From the NCBI GenBank assembly GCA_965661765.1, contig CBFIFE010000087.1:1-6674 (forward strand): a DNA stretch of 6,674 nt, in the 5' to 3' direction. The stretch's first letter is position 1. Each line of letters opens with the position of its first letter. The stretch comes from JBMYZL01 sp965661765. GTDB taxonomy: Bacteria; Bacteroidota; Bacteroidia; Flavobacteriales_D; Sanyastnellaceae. The notes under the pieces were generated by a model. The model searched no databases. It was given only the letters and a program-made list of their open reading frames with translations, and had not been told where the DNA came from. The position numbers and the translations under genes were made by a program. Below, in pieces: positions 1-6,674 of this stretch.

Positions 1-1169
1 ATCGCATTCAAGCCCCGCGTCATTGCCCATGACTGCGGTTCGAAGGGGAAGCTGGCCTCCGGTCGATCTCCAGGAGCTGCCTGACTGGCGTTCGCAAGAC
101 CTTGGTAAACTTCCTGAATCACCTTCATCTCCGGAAAGCGGTCCTTCAGTCGGGAAGAAGTATCCTGTCGATTGCGCGACGTCGGGAACACCCAACAAAC
201 GCTCTTCTTGCCGTCTCGTCCAGCACGACCAGCCTCCTGCACGTAACTCTCCAAATCCGCCGGCAAGTGAGCGTGGAACACCCAGCGCACATCGGGCTTG
301 TCAATGCCCATGCCAAATGCACTCGTGCAGGCCATCACTTGGACCTTTCCTGCAATCCAATCGGCTTGGCGTTGGGTCTTTTCCTGAGGGGGCAATCCGG
401 CATGAAATGCTGCAGCCGAAAGCCCCAGTTTTTGAAGCCGGCCTGCCCATTGTTCCGCTTGAATCCGGGTGCTCACGTAGACCAAACCGCTGCCCTTCAT
501 CTGCTTGGCCGCATCCAACAATGCCGCTTCACCCCGCTTGGAGACAATCACGCTGTAGGCCAAATTCGACCGGCGCATGGGAGACCGGTGCCGCTGGGCG
601 GAACCCAAGCCGAGCTGCTCTGCGATGTCTTCGAACACATCGGGTGTAGCGGTGGCCGTAAAGGCCCCAACCGCAGCTTGGGGCACTTGCAACAAGAACC
701 CTCGAATCCTGCGATAAGCGGGCCTGAAGTCGTGACCCCATTGCGATATGCAGTGGGCTTCATCAATGGCCACGGTTGTGATGTTCAAACCTGGCAAGCG
801 CGCCAGGAAGAGCTCACTTTCCAGACGTTCAGGGGAGAGGTAGAGAAATTGAATTTGGCCTGAAGCCGCGTTGTCGAGAACCCGCTCCACTTCGCGCCGC
901 CCGCCTTCCGCAGAGATCAATTCAGCGCGAAGGCCGAGGCGTCGGAGGCCCTGGATTTGGTCCTTCATCAACGCAATCAAGGGAGACACAACCACGCACA
1001 AGCCCCCTCGAACGAGTGCAGGAACCTGAAAGCACACCGTTTTGCCCCCGCCCGTCGGCAAAATGGCCACAACATTCCGCCCCGCGGCCAAATCTTCCAC
1101 AGGCCCCTTTTGGAAAGCACGAAAATCATCGAAGCCCCAAAAACGCTTCAAAACTTCACGCGGAGTCAT
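1..1169 (-). CDS. recQ: RecQ-family ATP-dependent DNA helicase (C-terminal part beyond left edge)
   Basis: This is a superfamily 2 3'-5' DNA helicase that unwinds recombination and replication intermediates in the cytoplasm. The minus-strand frame is open from the ATG at 1169 to the left edge, giving 389 codons. Visible motifs are motif 0 (FWGFDDFR..Q, residues 10-20), Walker A (PTGGGKT, 38-44), motif Ia (SPLIALMKDQ, 62-71), DEAH (136-139), the RecQ aromatic-rich loop (QWGHDFRP, 143-150), motif III (FTATAT, 170-175), a motif IV-like segment (YVSTR, 231-235), motif V (AFGMGIDKPDVR, 284-295) and motif VI (QEAGRAGRDG, 311-320). Both RecA-like lobes are therefore complete. The residues after motif VI, including FPEMKVIQEVYQGLAN (345-360), resemble the shorter Bacteroidota RecQ type, and no CRR zinc-site helix appears up to residue 389. 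I chose the start at 1169 because motif 0 begins at the usual distance. An in-frame ATG at 1184 would add five residues, and a stop lies just upstream of that. The gene is divergent from tpiA. The family call is secure; the class of C-terminal domain cannot be seen. Confidence 0.97.
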   Translation of the reverse strand, partial: MTPREVLKRFWGFDDFRAFQKGPVEDLAAGRNVVAILPTGGGKTVCFQVPALVRGGLCVVVSPLIALMKDQIQGLRRLGLRAELISAEGGRREVERVLDNAASGQIQFLYLSPERLESELFLARLPGLNITTVAIDEAHCISQWGHDFRPAYRRIRGFLLQVPQAAVGAFTATATPDVFEDIAEQLGLGSAQRHRSPMRRSNLAYSVIVSKRGEAALLDAAKQMKGSGLVYVSTRIQAEQWAGRLQKLGLSAAAFHAGLPPQEKTQRQADWIAGKVQVMACTSAFGMGIDKPDVRWVFHAHLPADLESYVQEAGRAGRDGKKSVCWVFPTSRNRQDTSSRLKDRFPEMKVIQEVYQGLANASQAAPGDRPEASFPFEPQSWAMTRGLNA

Positions 1170-1223
1170 GGCCTCTTGCCCCATCTTTGCATCAAATCCA
1201 AACTCATTTCACCCACAAAGGTC
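1170..1223. promoter_or_regulatory. Short divergent intergenic region between recQ and tpiA
   Basis: The two genes point away from each other with only 54 bp between their starts (39 bp if recQ begins at 1184), so promoters for both directions must lie here or inside the opposing gene ends. On the plus strand, CATCTTTG at 1182-1189 matches the Bacteroidota -7 consensus TAnnTTTG except at its first base and lies about 35 bp before the tpiA ATG. On the minus strand, TGAGTTTG (complement of 1199-1206) matches it except at the second base. Neither has a well-spaced upstream TTTG element. That a promoter exists here is inferred from gene orientation; the exact sites are not established. Confidence 0.4.
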
Positions 1224-2003
1224 ATGCGGAAGATTGTAGCAGGAAACTGGAAAAGCCAGAAATTGATGGATGAGGGCCTGGAATTGATGCGTGCAATCGC
1301 AGAGGGCCTGGCGAATCATCCCGATGGAGACACCACCGTTTTGATTTCGCCACCAGCACCATACCTCGCATTGTACGCAAATGAATTGCGGAAGACAACG
1401 AGTTCCCGAAAGTTGAACTTGTCGGCGCAACAATGTGCAGCGCAAGGGTTTGGCGCGTTCACTGGGGAATTCACGGCAGAAATGCTGAAAAGCGCAGGCA
1501 TCCAACACGTGCTGATTGGTCACTCTGAGCGACGCGATGGGTTTGGTGAGTCCAATGAAGTCGTGCAAAAAAAGGTGGCCCAAGCAGTTTCTGCTGGATT
1601 GAAGGTGATTTTGTGTTGCGGCGAACATTTGGATCGCAGGCAAGCCGGTGAAGAAGAGGCTTGGGTGGAAGGCCAAATCCAGTCCGCCTTGTCCGACCTT
1701 TCACCAGAACAGATTCAAAACCACGTGGTCATTGCCTATGAACCCGTGTGGGCCATCGGCACGGGCGAAACAGCGACGGCACAGCAAGCTCAGCAAATGC
1801 ATGCTTTCATTCGCCGGTTGATTTCAAACATCACGACGCCTGAGATTGCCAAGCACATGCCCATTCTTTATGGCGGATCTTGCAAGCCTTCGAATGCGCA
1901 GGAGCTCTTCGCTGAGCCGGACGTCGATGGTGGGCTCATCGGCGGCGCATCTCTTGTTGCCGAGGATTTCCTCGCAATTGTCGCAGCATCTGACCAAGCA
2001 TGA
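1224..2003 (+). CDS. tpiA: Triosephosphate isomerase
   Basis: This enzyme interconverts dihydroxyacetone phosphate and glyceraldehyde 3-phosphate in glycolysis and gluconeogenesis, in the cytoplasm. The product is 259 residues, close to the usual bacterial length of about 250. The TIM-barrel landmarks are all present: N8 and K10 in GNWK, catalytic H100 in IGHSERR, catalytic base E173 in AYEPVWAIGTG, the flexible loop 6 over 174-181, and the phosphate-binding YGGS (216-219) and GGLIGGASL (236-244). The open frame continues upstream to 957, but the barrel's first strand (MRKIVAGNWK) begins at 1224, and upstream translation is antisense to recQ, so 1224 is the start. Oddities are NWKSQK where most family members have NWKMN, and SAQQC where GAQN is usual. 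Both lie near the dimer-interface and loop regions, and all catalytic residues remain. The stop overlaps the prmA start, which suggests translational coupling. Confidence 0.98.
   Translation: MRKIVAGNWKSQKLMDEGLELMRAIAEGLANHPDGDTTVLISPPAPYLALYANELRKTTSSRKLNLSAQQCAAQGFGAFTGEFTAEMLKSAGIQHVLIGHSERRDGFGESNEVVQKKVAQAVSAGLKVILCCGEHLDRRQAGEEEAWVEGQIQSALSDLSPEQIQNHVVIAYEPVWAIGTGETATAQQAQQMHAFIRRLISNITTPEIAKHMPILYGGSCKPSNAQELFAEPDVDGGLIGGASLVAEDFLAIVAASDQA
2000..2003 (+). other. ATGA stop/start overlap of tpiA and prmA
   Basis: The TGA stop of tpiA (2001-2003) shares bases with the ATG of prmA (2000-2002). This arrangement usually means a terminating ribosome can restart on the next gene, so the two proteins are probably made from one mRNA by coupled translation. 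No strong Shine-Dalgarno sequence precedes the prmA ATG, which fits re-initiation, although genes in this group often lack one anyway. Confidence 0.85.
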
Positions 2004-2863
2004 CTCCGAAAGTGGGCAAACAGTTCCTCTCTCTCACCATTCGACTCAATCCACTTTTGCCCGCCCGCGAAGTGGCAGTGGCTTGGCTGAGCGAGGCCGG
2101 ATTTGACATGTTTGAAACGGCTTCTTGGGGAGTCGTGGCCCATGGTTCCTTGGAGAACATTCAGAGGGACGCCGTCGCCGAGATATTGTCTGAGCTGTCG
2201 GATTTGGCCTCGATCTCGTCTGAAGAACGCATCTCCGCTGAGGAGAATTGGAATGCGACTTGGGAAAGCGAATACGAACCCATTGATGTCGAAGGGCGGG
2301 CGATGATGCGGGCCCCATTTCATGCGCCTCCGAGCGAGGGACTTGATGTGGTGATTCAACCTGCCATGTCGTTCGGCACAGGCCACCACCCCACCACATG
2401 GTTGATGCTCAAAGCGGTTCTCGATGAGCGGGTGATGGGCTGTGATGTCTTGGACATGGGGGCTGGAACCGGAGTGCTTGGCATTGCCGCCTGGAAGCGA
2501 GGTGCGAATCGGGTCATTTGCATCGACATTGAGGAGCGAGCGCATGAGAACGCCATGGAAAATTTTGAACGGAACGGGGGAGTGCTCGGGACAGATGCTG
2601 TTGAATTTCGATGTGGCGGAAAAGAAGCCGTAAGTGAAGGGGAGCATTTCGATTTGTTGCTGGCGAACATCAACCGGAACGTCCTGCTGGATCAATTCCC
2701 GATGTTCGATGCCGTGTTGCGGCCGAATGGGCGCATATGGACCAGCGGGTTTTTCCCCGCCGATGTGCCCGTCTTGGATGCCGCCGCAATAACGCTGGGA
2801 TGGTCGAAACAGGAAGAGGTGAGTCGCGGGGATTGGGCTGCAGTTTGTTGGCAAAAGGGATAG
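2000..2863 (+). CDS. prmA: Ribosomal protein L11 methyltransferase (PrmA)
   Basis: PrmA trimethylates amino groups of ribosomal protein L11 using S-adenosylmethionine, in the cytoplasm. The protein is 287 residues, typical of the family. The N-terminal third (about 1-100) is the small alpha/beta substrate-recognition domain, and includes the EENWNATWESEYEPI segment (81-95) usual in PrmA. The class I methyltransferase fold follows: FGTGHHPTT (125-133), the SAM-binding glycine loop DMGAGTGVLGIAA (152-164), an acidic strand end ICIDIEERA (173-181) that would hold the SAM ribose, and the LLANINRNVL motif (220-229), which corresponds to the catalytic-site NI motif of the family. The start is the ATG overlapping the tpiA stop, and the sequence reads as a normal PrmA from its first residues. 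It is the second gene of the apparent tpiA-prmA unit. From memory, tpiA and prmA are neighbours in a number of Flavobacteria, often followed by clpS, which is not present here. Confidence 0.97.
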   Translation: MTPKVGKQFLSLTIRLNPLLPAREVAVAWLSEAGFDMFETASWGVVAHGSLENIQRDAVAEILSELSDLASISSEERISAEENWNATWESEYEPIDVEGRAMMRAPFHAPPSEGLDVVIQPAMSFGTGHHPTTWLMLKAVLDERVMGCDVLDMGAGTGVLGIAAWKRGANRVICIDIEERAHENAMENFERNGGVLGTDAVEFRCGGKEAVSEGEHFDLLLANINRNVLLDQFPMFDAVLRPNGRIWTSGFFPADVPVLDAAAITLGWSKQEEVSRGDWAAVCWQKG

Positions 2864-2906
2864 CCCCATCGCAGCAACCCGGCCTCTGTGTCCTAAATTC
2901 GGTCCG
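2864..2906 (+). other. Intergenic spacer prmA to large exported-protein gene
   Basis: The 43 bp between the prmA stop and the next ATG contain no inverted repeat with a following T run, so there is no sign of a terminator. A TAAATTCG at 2894-2901 is one base off the Bacteroidota -7 element, but it would leave almost no leader and has no paired upstream element. The downstream gene is therefore more likely read through from prmA, or from a promoter inside prmA. Confidence 0.5.
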
Positions 2907-5900
2907 ATGCAATGGGGAACATCTTTGAGAAAGATTGGCTGGGGACTGGCCTTGGTGTTGTTTGGGCTGAATTCATCTGTCGCACAGGCCCAGACGGCTT
3001 TGGAAGATTTGGCGGAAGAGGTTTGCGATGACCTGCAAGCTTATGTGGGGAAAAGCGATGAGGCAGGGGAGAAGTGGATTCGCAAATCTTTCTGCGATGT
3101 GTTGACATTGCCCAATGTCCGCGGTGGTCAACTGGATACGCTGAAGTGGGCTTCGAACTTGCTGAAAGATGCCAAAATTCGTCCCTCCAACGGTTTTTTG
3201 TCCTACCTCGAGGCGGTAGAGCATTTGTTGATGTATCCGGATTCTGCGCTTTGGCAGGATTACCATCACATGATCGCGGGCATGTGCGAAAAACGATCTT
3301 GGAAGCGTGACCTCCCGACACTGTTGATGGTTTCTCCTGCTTTGCTCAAAGACATGATCATCTTTGATGGCAAGGCCGCACAGTGGCGCATTGAAAATGC
3401 CGCGTTGGGCCTGGACTGTGACACACTGCCCATCGTGCACTTCACCCGTGGCACATTGGTGGGGATGGCCAAAGGCGATACGGTGCGAATCGAAGAGACC
3501 ATGGGGTATTGGGTTCCTGGAAGTGAACGCTTCGTCGGTGATGGTGGTGTCATTCGTTGGCGTGGTACAACGTTTGACCCAGAAAAGAACTACACCGAAG
3601 TGCCTCCCTTCGAAGTGAAGCTCTCCGGCAGCAACTTCTTCGCAGACTCGGCTCGATTGCACACGGAGCTCTTTCCCATGCCGCTCAGTGGCAAGCTCAT
3701 TGTCAAGCTCCAAAATGTCAAGGACTCGAGCGACAGAAGTTACCCCCGGTTTGAGTCATACGACCGAAACTTGCGCCTGGAGAACATCGAACCCGGCGTG
3801 AATTTTGAAGGTGGAATCGTCTTGAAAGGTTCGCAAATTTCTGGAACTGGCACCCCAGAGGCGTTGGCGCGGCTTCAGATTTTTCAGGACGACACATTGT
3901 TTGTGGAATCCACCGCTTTGGAGTTTCTCTTCACCGCAGGCGGAATCTACTCGCCAGAGACAAGCTTCTCCCTGTATTTCGCAGAGGACACCATTTCCCA
4001 TCCGCAGATTCGATTCCGTTTTGACAAAAGGTCCCAACGCTTCAGCTTCATGCGGCCCACCGAAGGCCTTGGCCAACAGGGATTCAGAGACACCTACCAC
4101 AACATTTCCATCGAAGCCGAGGGGCTGTTTTGGGAGCAGGGGAGCCCCAGGGTCCGCATTGGAAGTCTGTTGTCGACATCTGTGAGCACAGCCCAATTTT
4201 CCAGCAATGATTTCTTCAAAAAGGAAGCTTTCGATGCGATGATTGGACTCGACAATTTGCATCCGCTCGTTGAATTGTATGGGTTCTACAAACAAACCGG
4301 TGCGTCCGTATTTGCCGTTTCAGATTATGCGCAATTCATCCACATGAACGAATTGCAGACACAAATCATGATGCTGAATTTGGCCAATGCTGGTTACCTC
4401 ACCATCGACCCAGAAACTTGGATCTGCACGCTCGAAGAGAAGGCGCTGGCGCATCTGCGCAACAACGCTGGACGGAAAGACTACGACGTTTTGCAGTTCA
4501 TCTCCAACACCAAAGGCGTGTCCAATGCCGAATTGTCCCTGTTGACAAATCGCCTTGAAATTGTCGGCATTGATCGTGTGCAATTGAGCGATTCGCAACG
4601 CGTCATCATTTACCCCAAATCCGGGAGAGTCCAACTCAAAGAAAATCGAGATTTTGCATTCGATGGCCGGATTCAAGCCGGCAATTTCACCTTCAAGGGA
4701 GAGAAATTCGACTTCGACTATGACGAATTTGCCATTGCCTTGAAGGAAGTGGATCAGGTGGCCATTCAGGTCGATGACCCCGATGAGCGCGATGCTTTGG
4801 GCCAACCCATCAAACGCTCAGTTCAGAGCAAACTCGAACGCGTTTCGGGCACACTGTATGTCGATCACCCCACGAATCGTTCAGGTTGGCGGTCAGAATC
4901 CTATCCCCAATACCCCGTCTTCAACTCCGATGAGACAAGCTATGTGTTCTACGACGACAGCAGAATTTGGGATGGCGCATACAATCGAGAGACATTTTAT
5001 TACGCCGTTGAGCCCTTTGAATTCAAAAAACTGGACACGTTCAGCGAGGATGAGTTGACTTTCAATGGGACGCTGATTTCTGCAGGAATCCTGCCGGACA
5101 TTTCTCAACCGTTGACCTTGATGGAGGACCGATCGCTTGGGGTCATCACGGATACGCCACCAGGCGGCGACCCCTTGTATGGAGGCATGGCACAATTCAC
5201 CAGCGGCGTGCGACTCGATCTCGGGGGATTGCAAGGAGGGGGAGAGATCGACTTTCTGACTGCCCATGTCAGCGGCGATGAATTTGTCTTTCTGCCCGAT
5301 TCGGCCATCGGCAAAACCACCGAAGTGCGGAATGCAGAAAACGACTTGTCCAATGTGCCCGATGTCATCGGTGGTGTCGCAAACATGTCATTTGTTCCTG
5401 GCGAAAGGACCTTGTCCATCAGCACACGACGCGATTCGCTTCGCATGTTCCGCGACGAAGCCCACTTCGGCGGCACCTTTCGATTGACAGATGACGGAAT
5501 GGAAGGCAGCGGCTTGGTCGCGCTGAAAGGGGCGAAATTGGAATCAGAAGCATTCGATTTTCAACAGCGCAAGATCTTGGCAGACACGGCCGCCTTCGAA
5601 TTGCGGGGAATGAATTCTGGCCTGCTGGCTTTTGCAACAGACAATGTCTTGGCGTCCATCGACTTTGATGAGCGATTCGGCGACTTTGAAACGAATGGTG
5701 GGGAAACGAAAATCGATCTTCCAGAGAATCAATACTACTGCTTCATGGATGCATTTCGGTGGTTCATGGACGATTCAACCGTCGAATTGTCCACATCGAG
5801 AACAGGAGACGATGACATCGTCATTGACACCAGCGAAGACAAGGCACTGTCGAATTTTGTGTCCTATCACCCCAACCAGGACTCCTTGCATTTCCTTTCA

Positions 5901-6674
5901 CCGAAGGCCAGATACAACGTGGAGACGTCAGTTGTTGAATGCGATGCTGTAAGGGAAATTGCCATCGCCGATGCGCGCATTCAGCCCGACAGTGGTCGTG
6001 TGACTGTCCGAAAAAGGGCAAAAATGGACCCCTTGGAAAAGGCCGTGATCATCGCCAATGACGTGACCCAATACCACCGCATCTTCGACGCGAAGCTCCA
6101 AATCAATGGTCGCCTGGACTATGAAGGACAAGGGACGGTTTTGTACAAGGACGTCAATGACAATGAATTCCCTGTCTTTTTTGCTGAAATCGCTGTAGAC
6201 TCTGCCTACAACACCACCGCAGAAGGAGCCATCGAAATTGACGATGGTTTCATGTTGAGCCCCGCCTTCCAATTTGCTGGAAACGTCCGCCTTTTGGCTT
6301 CTCGTCAGGAACTTGAATTCGACGGTGCAGCGCGTTTGGCGCATGCCTGCCCGGATTTGTCCACAGAATGGCTCGTTTTCAACAGCACAATCGATCCGGA
6401 TGAGGTGTTGATTCCCGTCAACGCTGCCCCCATCAGCCAAGATGGAAAAGACTTGATCTCTGGCATCGTGCTCTCAGGCGAAGCTCCATACACAGGCTAT
6501 CCTGCGTTCCTCACCAGAAGACAAGACGACGAGGACAGGCCGCTCATCACAGCAACGGGCGAACTTCGTTTTGATCGCAAGGGGCAGCGCTATTTGATCA
6601 GTGATCCTGACAAATGGCGTCAAGAAAACTTGCCCGGGAGTTTGATTGAATTGAAACGTGAAGACTGCGCGCTC
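2907..6674 (+). CDS. Very large exported beta-rich protein of unknown function (C-terminus beyond right edge)
   Basis: The frame is open for 1256 codons from the ATG at 2907 to the right edge, with no stop. A signal peptide is clear: R8-K9, a hydrophobic core at about 10-22, and a cleavage site after VAQA at residue 28. No lipobox is seen, so the mature protein should be periplasmic, outer-membrane-associated or secreted. Residues about 30-150 look alpha-helical. A beta-rich part follows, with GDT (190-192), GGVIRW (213-218) and a SHP motif around H365. A second helical block at about 440-535 has a winged-helix-like stretch (LANAGYLTIDPET, about 490-505) and KDYD. After that come long runs of alternating beta strands rich in Gly, Asp and Phe, with landmarks FDGRIQAG (585-592), YPQYPVFNS (666-674), PENQYYCFMD (939-948) and DARIQPDSGRV (1022-1032). 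I recall similar conserved hypothetical proteins of about 1500 residues in Bacteroidota, so perhaps 200-300 residues are missing. No enzymatic motif or transmembrane segment beyond the signal peptide was recognised. An OstA/LptA-like repetitive fold is only a guess. Codon use resembles the neighbours (TTG is common for leucine), so there is no sign of recent transfer. Confidence 0.95.
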   Translation, partial: MQWGTSLRKIGWGLALVLFGLNSSVAQAQTALEDLAEEVCDDLQAYVGKSDEAGEKWIRKSFCDVLTLPNVRGGQLDTLKWASNLLKDAKIRPSNGFLSYLEAVEHLLMYPDSALWQDYHHMIAGMCEKRSWKRDLPTLLMVSPALLKDMIIFDGKAAQWRIENAALGLDCDTLPIVHFTRGTLVGMAKGDTVRIEETMGYWVPGSERFVGDGGVIRWRGTTFDPEKNYTEVPPFEVKLSGSNFFADSARLHTELFPMPLSGKLIVKLQNVKDSSDRSYPRFESYDRNLRLENIEPGVNFEGGIVLKGSQISGTGTPEALARLQIFQDDTLFVESTALEFLFTAGGIYSPETSFSLYFAEDTISHPQIRFRFDKRSQRFSFMRPTEGLGQQGFRDTYHNISIEAEGLFWEQGSPRVRIGSLLSTSVSTAQFSSNDFFKKEAFDAMIGLDNLHPLVELYGFYKQTGASVFAVSDYAQFIHMNELQTQIMMLNLANAGYLTIDPETWICTLEEKALAHLRNNAGRKDYDVLQFISNTKGVSNAELSLLTNRLEIVGIDRVQLSDSQRVIIYPKSGRVQLKENRDFAFDGRIQAGNFTFKGEKFDFDYDEFAIALKEVDQVAIQVDDPDERDALGQPIKRSVQSKLERVSGTLYVDHPTNRSGWRSESYPQYPVFNSDETSYVFYDDSRIWDGAYNRETFYYAVEPFEFKKLDTFSEDELTFNGTLISAGILPDISQPLTLMEDRSLGVITDTPPGGDPLYGGMAQFTSGVRLDLGGLQGGGEIDFLTAHVSGDEFVFLPDSAIGKTTEVRNAENDLSNVPDVIGGVANMSFVPGERTLSISTRRDSLRMFRDEAHFGGTFRLTDDGMEGSGLVALKGAKLESEAFDFQQRKILADTAAFELRGMNSGLLAFATDNVLASIDFDERFGDFETNGGETKIDLPENQYYCFMDAFRWFMDDSTVELSTSRTGDDDIVIDTSEDKALSNFVSYHPNQDSLHFLSPKARYNVETSVVECDAVREIAIADARIQPDSGRVTVRKRAKMDPLEKAVIIANDVTQYHRIFDAKLQINGRLDYEGQGTVLYKDVNDNEFPVFFAEIAVDSAYNTTAEGAIEIDDGFMLSPAFQFAGNVRLLASRQELEFDGAARLAHACPDLSTEWLVFNSTIDPDEVLIPVNAAPISQDGKDLISGIVLSGEAPYTGYPAFLTRRQDDEDRPLITATGELRFDRKGQRYLISDPDKWRQENLPGSLIELKREDCAL
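4599..4655 (+). repeat. Protein-level internal repeat, copy 1 (P-K-S-G-R-V motif)
   Basis: Residues 565-583 of the large exported protein contain RVIIYPKSGRVQLKENRDF. A related segment occurs 457 residues later. The shared pattern is a hydrophobic strand, then Pro-x-Ser-Gly-Arg-Val, then a second strand with charged residues ending in an aromatic or Met. The DNA sequences of the two copies are diverged, so this is an ancient structural repeat, not a recent duplication. Confidence 0.45.
5970..6026 (+). repeat. Protein-level internal repeat, copy 2 (P-D-S-G-R-V motif)
   Basis: Residues 1022-1040 of the large exported protein contain DARIQPDSGRVTVRKRAKM, which matches copy 1 over Ile-x-Pro-x-Ser-Gly-Arg-Val and the following charged strand. 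The surroundings (a strand ending in EIAIADA before it, and AVIIAND after it) have the strand-turn-strand rhythm seen in OstA/LptA-type domains. That fold similarity is an impression from pattern only. Confidence 0.45.

Noticed and set aside
23..863. Long plus-strand open frames (about 208 and 253 codons) over the left end
   Set aside because: They are antisense to the clear recQ helicase reading frame, which carries all family motifs. Their translations are low-complexity and have no recognisable domain.
1182..1189. CATCTTTG as a definite tpiA promoter -7 element
   Set aside because: It is one base off TAnnTTTG, but no TTTG-like upstream element lies 17-20 bp before it, so it is kept only as a possibility within the intergenic entry.
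957..1223. Upstream extension of the tpiA frame by 89 codons
   Set aside because: It runs antisense to the recQ start, and its translation does not resemble any TIM N-terminus. The barrel begins exactly at MRKIVAGNWK from 1224.
1868..2869. 333-codon minus-strand open frame
   Set aside because: It is a shadow of prmA and the end of tpiA, both supported by family motifs; its own translation has no recognisable domain.
2894..2901. TAAATTCG as a promoter for the large gene
   Set aside because: It is one mismatch from consensus, but only about five bases separate it from the ATG and no upstream partner is visible.
2973..3713. 246-codon minus-strand open frame opposite the large gene
   Set aside because: The plus-strand frame there follows a signal peptide and continues unbroken for 1256 codons. 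The antisense frame has no start context or domain.
3756..4805. Two minus-strand open frames of 179 and 161 codons
   Set aside because: They are antisense shadows of the large exported-protein gene, a common effect in GC-balanced coding DNA.

Overview
The window looks like a chromosomal segment of a member of the Bacteroidota, possibly of the Flavobacteriales or a related order, with moderately high GC (roughly half, judged by eye). Three things point there. None of the start codons has a convincing Shine-Dalgarno sequence. The RecQ helicase has the tail after motif VI that I associate with the shorter Bacteroidota RecQ type. The large secreted protein on the right resembles a very large conserved hypothetical family that I recall only from Bacteroidota. 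This assignment rests on recognition, not on a search.

Layout: the left 1.17 kb carries the N-terminal 389 codons of a RecQ-family ATP-dependent DNA helicase on the minus strand, running off the left edge. A divergent gap of about 54 bp separates it from a plus-strand run. That run starts with tpiA (triosephosphate isomerase, 1224-2003), which overlaps prmA (ribosomal protein L11 methyltransferase, 2000-2863) by the 4-base ATGA. After 43 bp comes a very large open frame from 2907 to the right edge (1256 codons, no stop in the window). It encodes an exported, mostly beta-strand protein of unknown function. The three plus-strand genes are close enough to be one transcript. Nearly all of the window is coding, and there is no gene-free stretch longer than about 55 bp.

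How the genes relate: tpiA (glycolysis) and prmA (translation-apparatus modification) are housekeeping genes, probably coupled in translation. RecQ is an independent, divergently transcribed DNA repair gene. The large exported protein has no obvious functional link to its neighbours and is the one poorly understood element here. Its beta-rich segments contain two copies of a P-x-S-G-R-V centred motif, which suggests a repetitive beta architecture that might be related to OstA/LptA-type periplasmic folds. No RNA genes, mobile elements, CRISPR arrays, prophage genes or clear terminators were seen.
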